DNA from: Solibacillus sp. FSL R7-0668
GTDB taxonomy: Bacteria > Bacillota > Bacilli > Bacillales_A > Planococcaceae
DNA length: 64,000 nucleotides
Assembly (NCBI RefSeq): GCF_038006205.1
Contig: NZ_JBBOUU010000001.1
Coordinates: forward strand, 3,040,001 to 3,104,000
Direction: 5' to 3'
The translations under genes and the position numbers were made by a program. The notes under the pieces were generated by a model, which had not been told where the DNA came from, did not search any database, and was given only the letters and a program-made list of their open reading frames with translations. How positions within the stretch are numbered: position 1 is the stretch's first letter; every line of letters starts with the position of its first letter. Of this stretch, positions 16,708 to 26,783 are shown piece by piece.

Positions 16708-17919
16708 TTATTTAGTTTTGCGTTCGTTTGCGTATTCCGCTGTTGCAGTAAATACGATATCCGAAGAAGAGTTTAATGCCGTTTCACAAGAATCTTGGAT
16801 GACACCGATAATAAAGCCAATCGCAACGACCTGCATCGCCACATCATCCGAAATACCGAATAAGCTACATGCTAACGGGATTAATAGTAACGAGCCACCT
16901 GCAACTCCTGATGCACCCGCTGCTGAAACGGCTGATAATACCATTAAAATAACTGCTGTAAAGAAATCCACTTCAATTCCTAATGTGTGTGCTGCTGCCA
17001 TCGTTAAAATTGAAATCGTAATGGCTGCACCCGCCATATTAATCGTTGCCCCTAAAGGAATCGATACAGCATAGGTATCTTTATTCAACTTCAGCTTTTC
17101 AGCTAATGCCATATTCACTGGAATATTTGCTGCCGAGCTTCGCGTGAAGAATGCCGTAATCCCACTCTCTTTTAATGAGGCTAACACTAATGGATATGGA
17201 TTGCGACGTGCCGCCACAAATACGATCAATGGATTGACTACTAATGCGACAAAAAACATAGTGCCAACTAAAATGACAATTAAACGACCGTATTCTGCTA
17301 ATGCTGAAATCCCTGTTGTCGATATCGCTTCAAATACAATTCCCAAAATACCAATTGGTGCTAAACTAATAACCCATTGTACAATCTTTGTTACAGCTTC
17401 TGATAAGTTGGCAATCACCGTTTTTGTCGAATCATTAGCTGATTTTAAAGCAATCCCTAACACAACAGCCCAAGCTAAAATGCCAAGATAATTGGCATTT
17501 AACAGTGCACTTACGGGGTTCGTTGTAATATTGAATAATAAGGTTTCTAATACTTCTAAAATACCGCTTGGGGGTGCTACATCTTGTGCAGCTGTTTTTA
17601 ACGTTAAAGTAGTTGGGAAAATATAGCTGACAACTACCGCCACAAAGCCTGCTAAAAATGTTCCCACGGCATATAAAAGAATCACCGTTTTCATATTGTT
17701 TGCTTTCCCTTTAGCATGTGAAGCAATTGCGTTAATGACTAACACAAATACTAGGACAGGTGCTACTGCCTTTAAAGCAGAAACAAACAAAGCACCTAAA
17801 ATCGTAATACCACTTACCTTTTCTGGTATCGTAAGTGCCAATGCAACACCGATAACAATACCAATAATAATGCGGTTTACTAAATTAATGCTATTCCATT
17901 TATCGAATAAATTTTTCAT
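16708..17919 (-). CDS. sstT: Serine/threonine:Na+ symporter SstT
   Basis: A 403-residue DAACS (glutamate/dicarboxylate-symporter fold) transporter with eight hydrophobic helices and re-entrant loops. The [19 protein letters not shown] segment (first serine-rich hairpin), the [13 protein letters not shown] motif and the [19 protein letters not shown] ending are characteristic of SstT. It imports serine and threonine with sodium. Start ATG 17919 follows GGAGGCG. A single gene with its own terminator; 331 bp separate it from the upstream symporter gene. Confidence 0.93.
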   Translation of the reverse strand: MKNLFDKWNSINLVNRIIIGIVIGVALALTIPEKVSGITILGALFVSALKAVAPVLVFVLVINAIASHAKGKANNMKTVILLYAVGTFLAGFVAVVVSYIFPTTLTLKTAAQDVAPPSGILEVLETLLFNITTNPVSALLNANYLGILAWAVVLGIALKSANDSTKTVIANLSEAVTKIVQWVISLAPIGILGIVFEAISTTGISALAEYGRLIVILVGTMFFVALVVNPLIVFVAARRNPYPLVLASLKESGITAFFTRSSAANIPVNMALAEKLKLNKDTYAVSIPLGATINMAGAAITISILTMAAAHTLGIEVDFFTAVILMVLSAVSAAGASGVAGGSLLLIPLACSLFGISDDVAMQVVAIGFIIGVIQDSCETALNSSSDIVFTATAEYANERKTK

Positions 17920-18250
17920 AAGCGCCTCCGCAATTCGAAGTTGTTACATACTGCTAATCGGAAACAGTTGAAAGATACAAATGAATCGGAAAATAAATTC
18001 ATATCTATTTGAAGCTCCTCGTTTATAACACTTCTGTTTTCTTAATTTTGCTATTTAACAATAATAACTTGTATTTTCTATTAATACAACTGTATCTTCC
18101 AAACGGACAACTCTTAATCTACCCCGCACCTCTTAAAATCCCTCTCATACGAAAGGTTTCATTTCCATACGAGCAGAAAAATACGAATAAAATAAATCTC
18201 AAATCACCAAAACATCCACCACATGCGTACATTCTGCAAATATTTTTCTG
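17920..18250. other. Intergenic region upstream of sstT
   Basis: 331 bp without a gene. It contains an inverted repeat TTGTATT (18069-18075) / AATACAA (18083-18089) with a 7-bp spacer that could be an operator. No T-box, riboswitch or clear sigma-A promoter was recognised, and no terminator follows the symporter gene ending at 18251. Confidence 0.5.
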
Positions 18251-19174
18251 TTACGTTCGTGTTACTTTAAAGAAGATAGAGGCTAACACTTGTTGAAAGA
18301 GCATCCCAAAAACAACGGGCATCGCTACCTTTGATGGGAAATAGGTGGTTGCAATGACAACACCAACTGCAATATTCCGCATCCCTCCATTAAAAATAAA
18401 GGTTACTTGATTTGCCTTTGATTGTAAAAACAGCTTCCCTAGTGTGAGTGCAAACAAATAGCCTGACATCGCAACGAATAATACAGTCCCGATAACAAGT
18501 GCTAACTCCGTGTTGATATTTTTCACATAGGGTGCGATGGCGCTACTATTAATCATAATGATGCCAAATAAGCATAGCTTCGAGATGAATGCAAACGACT
18601 GATTAAAGCGGTTGCGCAGCTCCCCTTTCGTCCATTCATTAACCAGCATACCGAGTAGCGACGGCAAAACAATCATAATCATTAAATCGATCATTAGGGC
18701 CGCTGTCTCTACATGAATAGCCTCACCAACAACAATATGTAAAAGTAGTGGCATTAATATTGGCGCAAGCAATGTATCAATCAAAATAATCGCCAAGCAT
18801 AATGGTAAATTTCCTTTACTAATCGTGACCCAAATAACGCTTGTAACCCCTGTTGGAACAGCTACAGATAGTATAAAACCAATCGTTAATAAATAATCTT
18901 CGAATACTAGCTGCGCGACTGCATACGCCCATAACGGCATTAAAATATGTAAAAAGGCAATGACAAATAAAATCGATTTCGGATACATTTTAAATACTTT
19001 AATGTCACGAAATTTCAAGCTCAAACTACTAATAAACGTCATAACGGCAAATAAGATAGGTACTAAAAATAAAAAATGACTCCCTATTTGTTCAAGTAGC
19101 ACACCTAGTACCAAACTAAGTGGCGTTAAAATCGGCATATAGCGTTGAATGAATTGATTTAGTTGTTGAACCAT
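18251..19174 (-). CDS. Bile acid:sodium symporter family (BASS) transporter
   Basis: A 307-residue membrane protein with about nine or ten hydrophobic helices. The segments VAVPTGVTSVIWVTISKGN and VTFIFNGGMRNIAVGVVIATTYF match the two crossover regions of the BASS family (like ASBT/YocS), where sodium and substrate bind. The physiological substrate in Bacillota is generally not bile acid and cannot be predicted. Start ATG 19174 follows GAGGGA. Confidence 0.88.
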   Translation of the reverse strand: MVQQLNQFIQRYMPILTPLSLVLGVLLEQIGSHFLFLVPILFAVMTFISSLSLKFRDIKVFKMYPKSILFVIAFLHILMPLWAYAVAQLVFEDYLLTIGFILSVAVPTGVTSVIWVTISKGNLPLCLAIILIDTLLAPILMPLLLHIVVGEAIHVETAALMIDLMIMIVLPSLLGMLVNEWTKGELRNRFNQSFAFISKLCLFGIIMINSSAIAPYVKNINTELALVIGTVLFVAMSGYLFALTLGKLFLQSKANQVTFIFNGGMRNIAVGVVIATTYFPSKVAMPVVFGMLFQQVLASIFFKVTRT

Positions 19175-19382
19175 AATATGTCCCTCATTTCATACGGAAT
19201 TCATTTCCTTATAACGTCTAGAATATTGACTATAATTTTTCCTTAGCCTCGCTTAAGAATACACCTTTTTCAAAAAAACTGTGATTTTTTAACCTAATTT
19301 TAACCTAACTCTTCTATCCTAATAACTAATAGGAAATTAAATTGGATTATGTTAAAATTCAACAAAATGATAGGTTGCTCAG

Positions 19383-19397
19383 AATTTTCAGAAATTA
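19383..19397 (+). promoter_or_regulatory. Possible CodY box
   Basis: AATTTTCAGAAATTA matches the CodY consensus (AATTTTCWGAAAATT) at 13 of 15 positions. It lies 56 bp upstream of the large histidine kinase gene. In AT-rich DNA such matches can arise by chance. Confidence 0.35.
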
Positions 19398-19452
19398 ATA
19401 AAACTATAAAAACAAGAGCATTATTCTCTACTCGATAAAGGAGCTGTTGCCA

Positions 19453-22400
19453 ATGATTACCGAAACGCATTTATTACATCCGCTATTGCTTCGAAAATAT
19501 GTGGAGCATTTTGAGCGCATGATGCTCGTCCAACCGATCGAGCATCATTTAACCGAACAGCAGGCACTAGAATTACTTGTACAGCTTCAACAAAAGACCA
19601 AAAATAATCCGTGGCTCTTTCAGCCTGTTGATATAATCCATTTTCAGCAGCAGTATGTCGTTGTTTATGAAGACTTTTTGGGTCAATCATTACAGCACTA
19701 TCAGCAAGAGCAACAGCTATCCTTACATGAAATTATTCAAATCGTTTTGGAGCTGACGAATGCTTGTATTAGTTTTCATCAGCAAGGTGATACAATTGAG
19801 TATTTTTCACCTCGTTTGATTGCCATTCAGCCGAAGCGTCATAAAATAAAATTAGTTGCAACACTGACAGCCAAACGCGCGGTTACACCGATCCATGCGC
19901 ATAGCTCACTGCAAAATTTACAGGAAATCGTCTATCTAGCACCAGAGCAAACAGGGCGAGTGGAGACAGAAATTGATGAACGTACTGACCTTTATATTAT
20001 CGGTACTATCCTGTATGAGCTTCTGACAAAAACACCACTATTTAAAGCAGACAATGTTAGCGATGCGCTCTATTTTGTATTAACCAAAACACCAAACGAA
20101 CATTTACTTGAAGAGAATTGTCAACTAAAAGTATTACAAGATATCACATTAAAGCTATTGCGAAAAGATAAAGTCGAGCGTTATCAATCGGCAATGGGGC
20201 TACGTCATGATTTACATAAGGCGATGGATTTACTCATACAGCATCAATTCCATGCACATTTTGCTCTTGGCGAACAAGATACACCGCTACAGCCAATGTT
20301 TTCATCCAAGCTATACGGACGAGAAAGCGAGCAAATTGTTTTACAGCAGGCCTATAACAAAGCAAAAGCGGGGCAAAAAGAAATCGTTTTTATTAAAGGG
20401 ATTTCTGGAATTGGAAAATCCACACTCGCCAAATCATTAATGAAGCAAATTATTCAAGATCAAGGCTATTTTTTAGAAAGTAAATTCGAACAATTACAAG
20501 AGCAACACTCCTTTTCACCTATTGTCGAGCCTCTTCGAAAGCTATTGCAGCAAATTTATTTGGAGGGGGAGCAGTCGATTGGAAGCTTTCAAATAAACAT
20601 GCGGGAAATGGAATTAACACTAACCGACAGTTTAATTCAACTCATCCCTGAGCTCGAATGGTTTATCAACGAAGATTGTCGCATCGTACAAGAAAGCAAG
20701 CAATATACGCTTCAATTAAACGCATTTATTTTTGCTTCCATCGCAAAAATCCTGCAAATATTTGCACGTTTAAAAAAGACACTTGTCATCTTTATTGATG
20801 ATATCCAATGGGCCGAAACTGAAGTCATTCAAATTTTAGAGCAAATCTACAACCAATATGAAGATGGTCATTTACTATTAATCATCGCCAGTCGCGAGGA
20901 AGTCGGGCAGGCCAACAATGAACTGCTACTTTGGCAAAAAGAGTTAGCTGCTTTTAGCGTGATTCACGTTCGATTACTTTCTCAAAATCATATTTTTTCA
21001 ATCGTGAGTGATAGTTTAAAATCCCAATGTGAAACGGCCCACATCGTAGCACAGCGAATTTTTCAAATGACGCAAGGGAATCCTTTTTTTGTCCATGAAG
21101 TTTTAAGAATTTTTATTAAAGACAAGACCGTCTACTATCATTTAAAAAACGGTTGCTGGGAGTATGATGTAGAAAAGCTTCACCAAAATATCGGCAACAC
21201 GGACCTTTTCAGCTTTTTAGAAAGTCGCATGAATATGCTGTCAGAAGCGGCCTTATCTTTGCTACAGATCGCATCTTGCTTCGGCCATCAATTTAGCTTT
21301 GAGCTTTTATTAAAATTCATCCAGGCCCCTTACTATGAAATACTATCTAATTTGGAAGAGTTAATATCAAATGGCTTTATTCAAGCACTGGATACATTCT
21401 TAGATTTTAAACATGAAGCGATTATCGAAAATAGCCAGCAGTTAAACACGATGTACTTTCAATTTGTGCATGACCGTATTCAACAAGCGGCCTATGAAAC
21501 GCTGCCTTATGAAATGCGTTTAAGAACACATTTTGCTATTAGTCAACTTTTACGGCAAGATGTTGAACGCGAAAATCATTTGCAGGCGCTCGTTCGACAA
21601 CTCAATCATTGTATGGAGCTCCTTTCTACTTCTGAGCATCAGCAATTAGCTCTTTGGAATTATGAGCTAGGCATTAAGGCAATAAATGCAGGTCTATATA
21701 GTAATGCGCGCCAATACTTCAAGCAAAGCCTACATTTTTTACCAGAGAAAAAATGGCAGTCTATGCGCGAAGAAACGATCCAAATCTATATGTCTATCGG
21801 CGAATGTGAATATTTAGTTGGCAATTATGAGCTATCCAAGCAATATATTTCTGAGGCGCTAGCACATGCACAAACAAAGCTTGAGAAATTAAAAATTTAT
21901 CGCTTAATGTCTCTTATTTTTATTGAAGAGGAAAATTCAGAGCTCGTATTAAATGCGGGATTACAAGCAATGGAGCTATGTAATCTCAACATTAAGCTCG
22001 AACCGAAAACATGGGAGGTTGCCAAAGAGTTCATTCTTGTTAAAATGGCACTTCGCAATAAAACAAACGAACAGCTCTTGAACTTGAAGCCAATTGAAAA
22101 CGAAGAAATCGATGTGGTCATCCAAATTATGATTAACATCGTAAGTAACTCGTTCCGTATTAGCCAAAACTTAACGGGGATCATTCTACTACGGTTAATG
22201 CGATTGCAATTACAATATGGTGCCCCAACAGAAAGTGCCATTGTCTTTATTAACTATTCGTTATTGCTCATTACAGGCTCAAATGATGTACAAGAAGCAT
22301 TACGTTACGGCAAACTAGCTATTTCGATGGCAGAGGAAACAGAAAATACCTATATTAAATCACGCGTCTATTTTATATATAGTATTTTCTTAAATCATTG

Positions 22401-24549
22401 GGAAAGTGATTTTGAAACGAGTATAGACTATATGAGAAATGTCCAACAAAATATGGAGCAGCTAGGTCTTTACTACACAGTTACTGCTATGTCCTGTTTT
22501 GTAAGCAGTGCAAAGCTATTAGACGGGCGCTCCTTACAAGAAATTTCTGAGGAATTGAGCCTCCAGCAAACTCTGTATGAAAAATACCCAAGTGTTTTGG
22601 CGATTGATTTTTTAGAGGAATTTAAGCACTGGGTTCACGTCTTAAAATCCCCTGGTACGGAGCCAGTTTGGGATTCCCATATTACGTTAAAAAATGATGA
22701 GGCGGTATTAGTCATGCATTATACGCTCCGTCTGCGCATGGCCTATTTATTTAAAAATGAAGCACAAATAAAATTATTGCTAAAAGAGTTAGCAAAACAA
22801 AGTGAAGAAGTTTACTCTTTACCAACAACACCGATTTATCATTTTTTCCGTACGCTTTGCTCTATGGACTTTTTACAAAATCGCCAATCACATCATTTTT
22901 CGCAAAACGTATTACGGAAAGAAATTGCGGCGAGCTTGCGTCATTTTAAACATTGGGCAAAGCATGCGCCACATCAATATGAGCATCTGTATATGGCGTT
23001 AGTAGCGGAGACCTATGCCTATAAAAAGCAGTATAAAAAGGCGACCCAAGCCTACAATGAAGCGCTACAGCTAGCAGAAATCTACCAATTTGGCCATGAT
23101 GCAGCCGTTATTCATGAACGACTCGCATTGCTTTATATAAGCCAGCAAGAAGTAACAAAGGCCACTTATCATATTACGCAAGGGATTGAAAAGCTTCGCG
23201 AATGGGGAGCAGAAACGATAGCTAATAATTGGGAGCAAAGCTATTCCGATTATATTACAACTCGTGTAGTCAAGTCGTTGCCGATTCTTTCCTACGATAT
23301 GATTAACCTGTTCGATGCAACCCATTTGTTAGCAAATGAGGATTTTAATACAGATCAATTATTACAGCAAATGCTACAAACGATGCTAAAACAGGCGAAT
23401 GCCACTTCTGGGTACTTTGTTCGCTATGTGAATCAGCAATATTTTATATTAGCAAACGTAACAAGCAATCAACAGCCTACACCTTTATCATTGCCCGCTC
23501 AGCTTGCCGATCCTTCAATGAAAATTATATTCGATTATGTACTGCAGCTTGGTGAAGCGTTTGTGATTGGAAATTTAGATAAAGACCCAGCGTATGCTCA
23601 TATGAAGCGTTCAACGAAATCTGTGCTCTGTATGCCAATCAAATACAAAGGGAAAATTCAAGCATTTTTATTTTTAGAAAATCAATTATTAGTCAATGCC
23701 TTTAGCCATGTGCAGTTAGAATTATTACGCCTTATCGCGACACAGATGGCCGTGTCCTTGGAAAACCTAGAGATATACAATGAGCTTGAAAATCGTGTAC
23801 AGGAACGAACAACAACACTCGATCAAATGAATGTTTCATTAAAGGAAGTCAATGAACGCCTAGCAATTAATGAGCAGGAGCGCAAAAAATTATTACAAAG
23901 TATTTCGCATGAATTGCGTTCCCCTTTAACATCGACATTGGGGTATATTGAATCCATTTTGGACGGCGTTGTCAATGAAAAGGAACAGCAAATGCATTAT
24001 TTACGACGCAGCCATGAGCGTTTAATCTCTCTTAATCGCTTAATTCAAGATTTATTTGAGCTAGCAAAATTAGAAGCCGGACGCATGGAATTTACATTTA
24101 CGTCGCTTTCAGTTCAGGAATTTTTCGAGCAATTTGCCTATCGCTTTGAATCGAATGTATTAGAAGCGCAATTGGCTTACTCTGCTTCAGCCAATTTAGA
24201 ACCGAATCACTATGTAAATGTCGATTTACTGCGCGTAGAACAAGTGATTTCAAATCTCGTTTCAAATGCTATTAAGTATACAGAAAAAGGCCGTGTCTCG
24301 CTGAAGATGTCGATAGAAGGTGAGGAGCTCGTATGTATTATAGAGGATAGTGGCATCGGCATTCCTGAACATGAACTGCCATTTATTTTCGATAGTTATT
24401 TCCGCGCCTCTAATTCAAGTGTGCTTAATTCGCACGGCATCGGTCTTGCTATTTGCAAGGAAATTATTACACAGCTTCAAGGAAAAATCTTCGCAGATAG
24501 TAATGATACAGGCTCGCGCTTTTATTTTACACTACCTATTCACCATTAA
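19453..24549 (+). CDS. Giant multidomain sensor histidine kinase
   Basis: 1698 residues, no membrane segment. Domains in order: a degraded protein-kinase-like domain (about 1-265; APEQTGR and RTDLYIIGTILYELL retained, no clear HRD catalytic loop); a STAND/AAA-type ATPase (Walker A GISGIGKST near 316, Walker B LVIFIDDIQWAE near 450); a long helical TPR-like region (about 690-1280); a GAF domain (about 1285-1440); a short coiled coil; HisKA (H near 1486 in SISHELRSPL); HATPase_c (SNLVSNAIKY, EDSGIGIPE, SHGIGLAI). The layout resembles cyanobacterial HstK-type kinases. ATG 19453 with AAGGAG upstream. No response regulator gene is adjacent. Confidence 0.9.
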   Translation: MITETHLLHPLLLRKYVEHFERMMLVQPIEHHLTEQQALELLVQLQQKTKNNPWLFQPVDIIHFQQQYVVVYEDFLGQSLQHYQQEQQLSLHEIIQIVLELTNACISFHQQGDTIEYFSPRLIAIQPKRHKIKLVATLTAKRAVTPIHAHSSLQNLQEIVYLAPEQTGRVETEIDERTDLYIIGTILYELLTKTPLFKADNVSDALYFVLTKTPNEHLLEENCQLKVLQDITLKLLRKDKVERYQSAMGLRHDLHKAMDLLIQHQFHAHFALGEQDTPLQPMFSSKLYGRESEQIVLQQAYNKAKAGQKEIVFIKGISGIGKSTLAKSLMKQIIQDQGYFLESKFEQLQEQHSFSPIVEPLRKLLQQIYLEGEQSIGSFQINMREMELTLTDSLIQLIPELEWFINEDCRIVQESKQYTLQLNAFIFASIAKILQIFARLKKTLVIFIDDIQWAETEVIQILEQIYNQYEDGHLLLIIASREEVGQANNELLLWQKELAAFSVIHVRLLSQNHIFSIVSDSLKSQCETAHIVAQRIFQMTQGNPFFVHEVLRIFIKDKTVYYHLKNGCWEYDVEKLHQNIGNTDLFSFLESRMNMLSEAALSLLQIASCFGHQFSFELLLKFIQAPYYEILSNLEELISNGFIQALDTFLDFKHEAIIENSQQLNTMYFQFVHDRIQQAAYETLPYEMRLRTHFAISQLLRQDVERENHLQALVRQLNHCMELLSTSEHQQLALWNYELGIKAINAGLYSNARQYFKQSLHFLPEKKWQSMREETIQIYMSIGECEYLVGNYELSKQYISEALAHAQTKLEKLKIYRLMSLIFIEEENSELVLNAGLQAMELCNLNIKLEPKTWEVAKEFILVKMALRNKTNEQLLNLKPIENEEIDVVIQIMINIVSNSFRISQNLTGIILLRLMRLQLQYGAPTESAIVFINYSLLLITGSNDVQEALRYGKLAISMAEETENTYIKSRVYFIYSIFLNHWESDFETSIDYMRNVQQNMEQLGLYYTVTAMSCFVSSAKLLDGRSLQEISEELSLQQTLYEKYPSVLAIDFLEEFKHWVHVLKSPGTEPVWDSHITLKNDEAVLVMHYTLRLRMAYLFKNEAQIKLLLKELAKQSEEVYSLPTTPIYHFFRTLCSMDFLQNRQSHHFSQNVLRKEIAASLRHFKHWAKHAPHQYEHLYMALVAETYAYKKQYKKATQAYNEALQLAEIYQFGHDAAVIHERLALLYISQQEVTKATYHITQGIEKLREWGAETIANNWEQSYSDYITTRVVKSLPILSYDMINLFDATHLLANEDFNTDQLLQQMLQTMLKQANATSGYFVRYVNQQYFILANVTSNQQPTPLSLPAQLADPSMKIIFDYVLQLGEAFVIGNLDKDPAYAHMKRSTKSVLCMPIKYKGKIQAFLFLENQLLVNAFSHVQLELLRLIATQMAVSLENLEIYNELENRVQERTTTLDQMNVSLKEVNERLAINEQERKKLLQSISHELRSPLTSTLGYIESILDGVVNEKEQQMHYLRRSHERLISLNRLIQDLFELAKLEAGRMEFTFTSLSVQEFFEQFAYRFESNVLEAQLAYSASANLEPNHYVNVDLLRVEQVISNLVSNAIKYTEKGRVSLKMSIEGEELVCIIEDSGIGIPEHELPFIFDSYFRASNSSVLNSHGIGLAICKEIITQLQGKIFADSNDTGSRFYFTLPIHH

Positions 24550-24644
24550 TTTTTGAATTGCTGTCAATCTCCTATGCCTTTGAATAGGAAATCCTACATA
24601 TTCTATGTTATTTTTATGATAGGGCATTTAAGGAGGCGTTTGTT

Positions 24645-24851
24645 GTGTCACTTTCTAAAAGTGGTTACTTAACATTATTTGTCGGCATTATTTTATTAGT
24701 TGCTTCGATTTTTTTCACAAGTGATTGGGGTTTAACGGCCTGGATGATTTTATTCATCATTAGCCTGATCCTTTGCACTGTAGGAATCATTATGCTAATC
24801 GTTCATTTAGTGCGTCAAATAAAAGAAGACAAAGCACGAAAAACACAATAA
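24645..24851 (+). CDS. Small two-helix membrane protein
   Basis: A 68-residue protein with two hydrophobic segments (about residues 8-24 and 32-55) and a basic tail (RQIKEDKARKTQ). The start is GTG 24645 with AAGGAGGCG upstream. It has its own terminator. Not recognised as a named family; orientation by the positive-inside rule would put both ends in the cytoplasm. Confidence 0.75.
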   Translation: MSLSKSGYLTLFVGIILLVASIFFTSDWGLTAWMILFIISLILCTVGIIMLIVHLVRQIKEDKARKTQ

Positions 24852-24852
24852 A

Positions 24853-24895
24853 AATAGGGGTAGCTAAACATTAATTTTAGCTATCCCTTATTTTA
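24853..24895. terminator. Bidirectional terminator
   Basis: GGGGTAGCTAAA paired with TTTAGCTATCCC, flanked by A/T runs on both sides. It serves the membrane protein gene (+) and the 51-residue gene (-), whose stop lies at its edge. Confidence 0.8.
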
Positions 24896-25048
24896 TTGAT
24901 GCTTTACCGAAATAATTTTTACCGCTTCCTCATATTGCAGGCGTACGGTTTTCCGCGCTAGTATAGAGCTCTTTGCTTTCACTGGAACAAGTTTCTTTTC
25001 ACCAGCTAGCTCAATTTCTACTAAAAAACATTTCGCACCACATTGCAT
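24893..25048 (-). CDS. Small conserved-looking 51-residue protein
   Basis: A 51-residue reading frame, too short for most gene finders: it begins MQCGAKCFLVEIELAGEKKL and ends KIISVKHQ. The start ATG (25046-25048) is preceded by a strong GGAGGAGAG ribosome site, and the stop abuts a terminator. It carries two cysteines near the N-terminus (CGAKC) and a central SSILARKTVRLQYEEA helix. Basic, soluble. Family not recognised. The initiation signals and tight terminator make it likely to be real. Confidence 0.65.
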   Translation of the reverse strand: MQCGAKCFLVEIELAGEKKLVPVKAKSSILARKTVRLQYEEAVKIISVKHQ

Positions 25049-25181
25049 CCTTACCACTCTCCTCCTTTCATTATAATTCCTTGAAAAACTTTACGCGAAT
25101 TATAGACAAAAATGATCGAATGTAAAAACAGCTTTTGGTACACTAATAGTAGACATGCCACTGTCCATGGAGGTGAATACA

Positions 25182-26084
25182 ATGAATAAACGAAAACAGG
25201 CACTTTGGGGTTTTATTATTGGCGATGCCTATGGGGTGCCGATGGAATTTATGGAGCGGGATACATTTAACGTACACGATATGATCGGCTACGGTTGCTG
25301 GGATGTCCCTGCAGGCACGTGGTCAGATGATAGTGCCATGACACTAATTACAATCGAACATTTAATAGCAGATACTTCCCTCGCAGACTTAAAGAAGGCC
25401 TTTTGTGATTGGGCTTATCGTGGCTATTGGACTTATAATGATGAGCCTTCATTTGATGTCGGTTTAACCATCTCAGAAGTGCTTAATCGCTGGGAGAAAA
25501 ACGGGCCATTCGAGCAGGCAAAAAACGATGAAAACAGCAATGGAAATGGCGCCTTAATGCGAATTTTACCCATTGCGCTTTATAGCTATAAGCGTAGTAT
25601 CGAGGAACGCTATGTAACTGATTATGCAACACTTACACATGGCCATATCCGTTCGACGCTTTGCTGCATGCATTATACATATGTCGTACATCATTTATTA
25701 GATGGTTTGTCGATGACAGAAAGCCTTAAACAGGCAAATCAACAATTATTTCCTTTCTTTAAGGACTATCCAAATGAAAAACCACATTTTGAGCGAATCT
25801 ATTCCATCCATCAACTCACACGTGATGAGATTAATAGTAATGGCTATGTTATGCACACACTTGAAGCTGTTTATTGGAGTATGCTTAACAGTACTAGCTA
25901 TTATGATACGATTTTCAATGCGGTTCATCTAGGAAGCGATACCGATACGGTTGCTGCGATTGCTGGGGGACTTGCTGGCATTTATTATGACAAGCTCAAT
26001 ATTCCAGAGGATTGGATGGAGCTCATTCCTAAGCGTGAAGAAATCGATACACTATTAGACCGCTTTGTGAAAGTCATATTTTAA
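25182..26084 (+). CDS. ADP-ribosylglycohydrolase family protein
   Basis: A 300-residue DraG-like hydrolase. Metal-binding motifs are visible: GDAYGVPMEF near the N-terminus, WSDDSAMTL (first Mg site), NGNGALMRILP, and HLGSDTDTVAAIAGGLAG near the C-terminus (second Mg site). Such enzymes cleave ADP-ribose from proteins, nucleic acids or small molecules; the target is unknown. Start ATG 25182 follows GGAGGTG; upstream in-frame codons lack a ribosome site. Single gene with a downstream hairpin. Confidence 0.93.
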   Translation: MNKRKQALWGFIIGDAYGVPMEFMERDTFNVHDMIGYGCWDVPAGTWSDDSAMTLITIEHLIADTSLADLKKAFCDWAYRGYWTYNDEPSFDVGLTISEVLNRWEKNGPFEQAKNDENSNGNGALMRILPIALYSYKRSIEERYVTDYATLTHGHIRSTLCCMHYTYVVHHLLDGLSMTESLKQANQQLFPFFKDYPNEKPHFERIYSIHQLTRDEINSNGYVMHTLEAVYWSMLNSTSYYDTIFNAVHLGSDTDTVAAIAGGLAGIYYDKLNIPEDWMELIPKREEIDTLLDRFVKVIF

Positions 26085-26093
26085 CTAAGCACA

Positions 26094-26134
26094 GAGGGTC
26101 TACCTAAGAATTACTTCTCGGGCAGACCCTTTCA
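26094..26134 (+). terminator. Probable terminator of the ADP-ribosylglycohydrolase gene
   Basis: Stem AGGGTCT (26095-26101) / AGACCCT (26124-26130), partly extended inward, followed by TTTC. Moderate quality. Confidence 0.55.
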
Positions 26135-26142
26135 TGCGATTA

Positions 26143-26613
26143 TTAGTCAATATCAGCTGACGATTTAATAATATCTCCATTATACAATTGAGCTTTTTCA
26201 TAATCCTTTTTATCTACTTGTAATACAAATGTATGTGGCATCCCTTCTGAATCACAATTTTCGCCGCTGCTTTCTAAAAGTTGTACAGCTAAATAATTAT
26301 TAACATCATAAGTACCGTCCACTGCAATTCCACAGCTACCTGAATAAGTAACAATAAAAATAGCCATATATTTTTCCATGTCTAGTTCAAAGCCATCTAC
26401 TTTAAATCGTCCCTTTAACGCCTCTAGCTGCGCTTCGTTTTTGGCATAAGCAATATGTGGCACAAGCGATTCATAAATCGGTGAAATTTTTTCTTCATAT
26501 TTAATAATCTCAAATGGGACAGATTGATTTTCAGTAAACATTGGCCCCTTATCCTCTTTAGCACCACAGCCTGCTAATAAAAGCATCGCTACTAATAATA
26601 CATATTTTTTCAT
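26143..26613 (-). CDS. Putative lipoprotein
   Basis: A 156-residue protein with a lipoprotein signal peptide: MKKYVLLVAMLLLAGC, lipobox LAGC with Cys at residue 16. The mature part has two further cysteines (SGSCGIAVDG and GENCDSEGM) that could form a disulfide. It should be anchored on the outer face of the membrane. Start ATG 26613 follows AGAAGGGA. Family not recognised. The 170 bp upstream hold no clear feature. Confidence 0.8.
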   Translation of the reverse strand: MKKYVLLVAMLLLAGCGAKEDKGPMFTENQSVPFEIIKYEEKISPIYESLVPHIAYAKNEAQLEALKGRFKVDGFELDMEKYMAIFIVTYSGSCGIAVDGTYDVNNYLAVQLLESSGENCDSEGMPHTFVLQVDKKDYEKAQLYNGDIIKSSADID

Positions 26614-26783
26614 ATAAGTATTCCCTTCTGTTTGTTAACTCTATCCTTTGTGATTTTAGTCAATTTCTGATGAATTATCAAATTTCTACTGTTTTAAAGT
26701 ATTTTGTTTGATTTGGTTATCCACACCGTCATGTATTTTCTAGCTTGACCATTAATTATTGAAGCGGCAATTTTCAAGCATTG

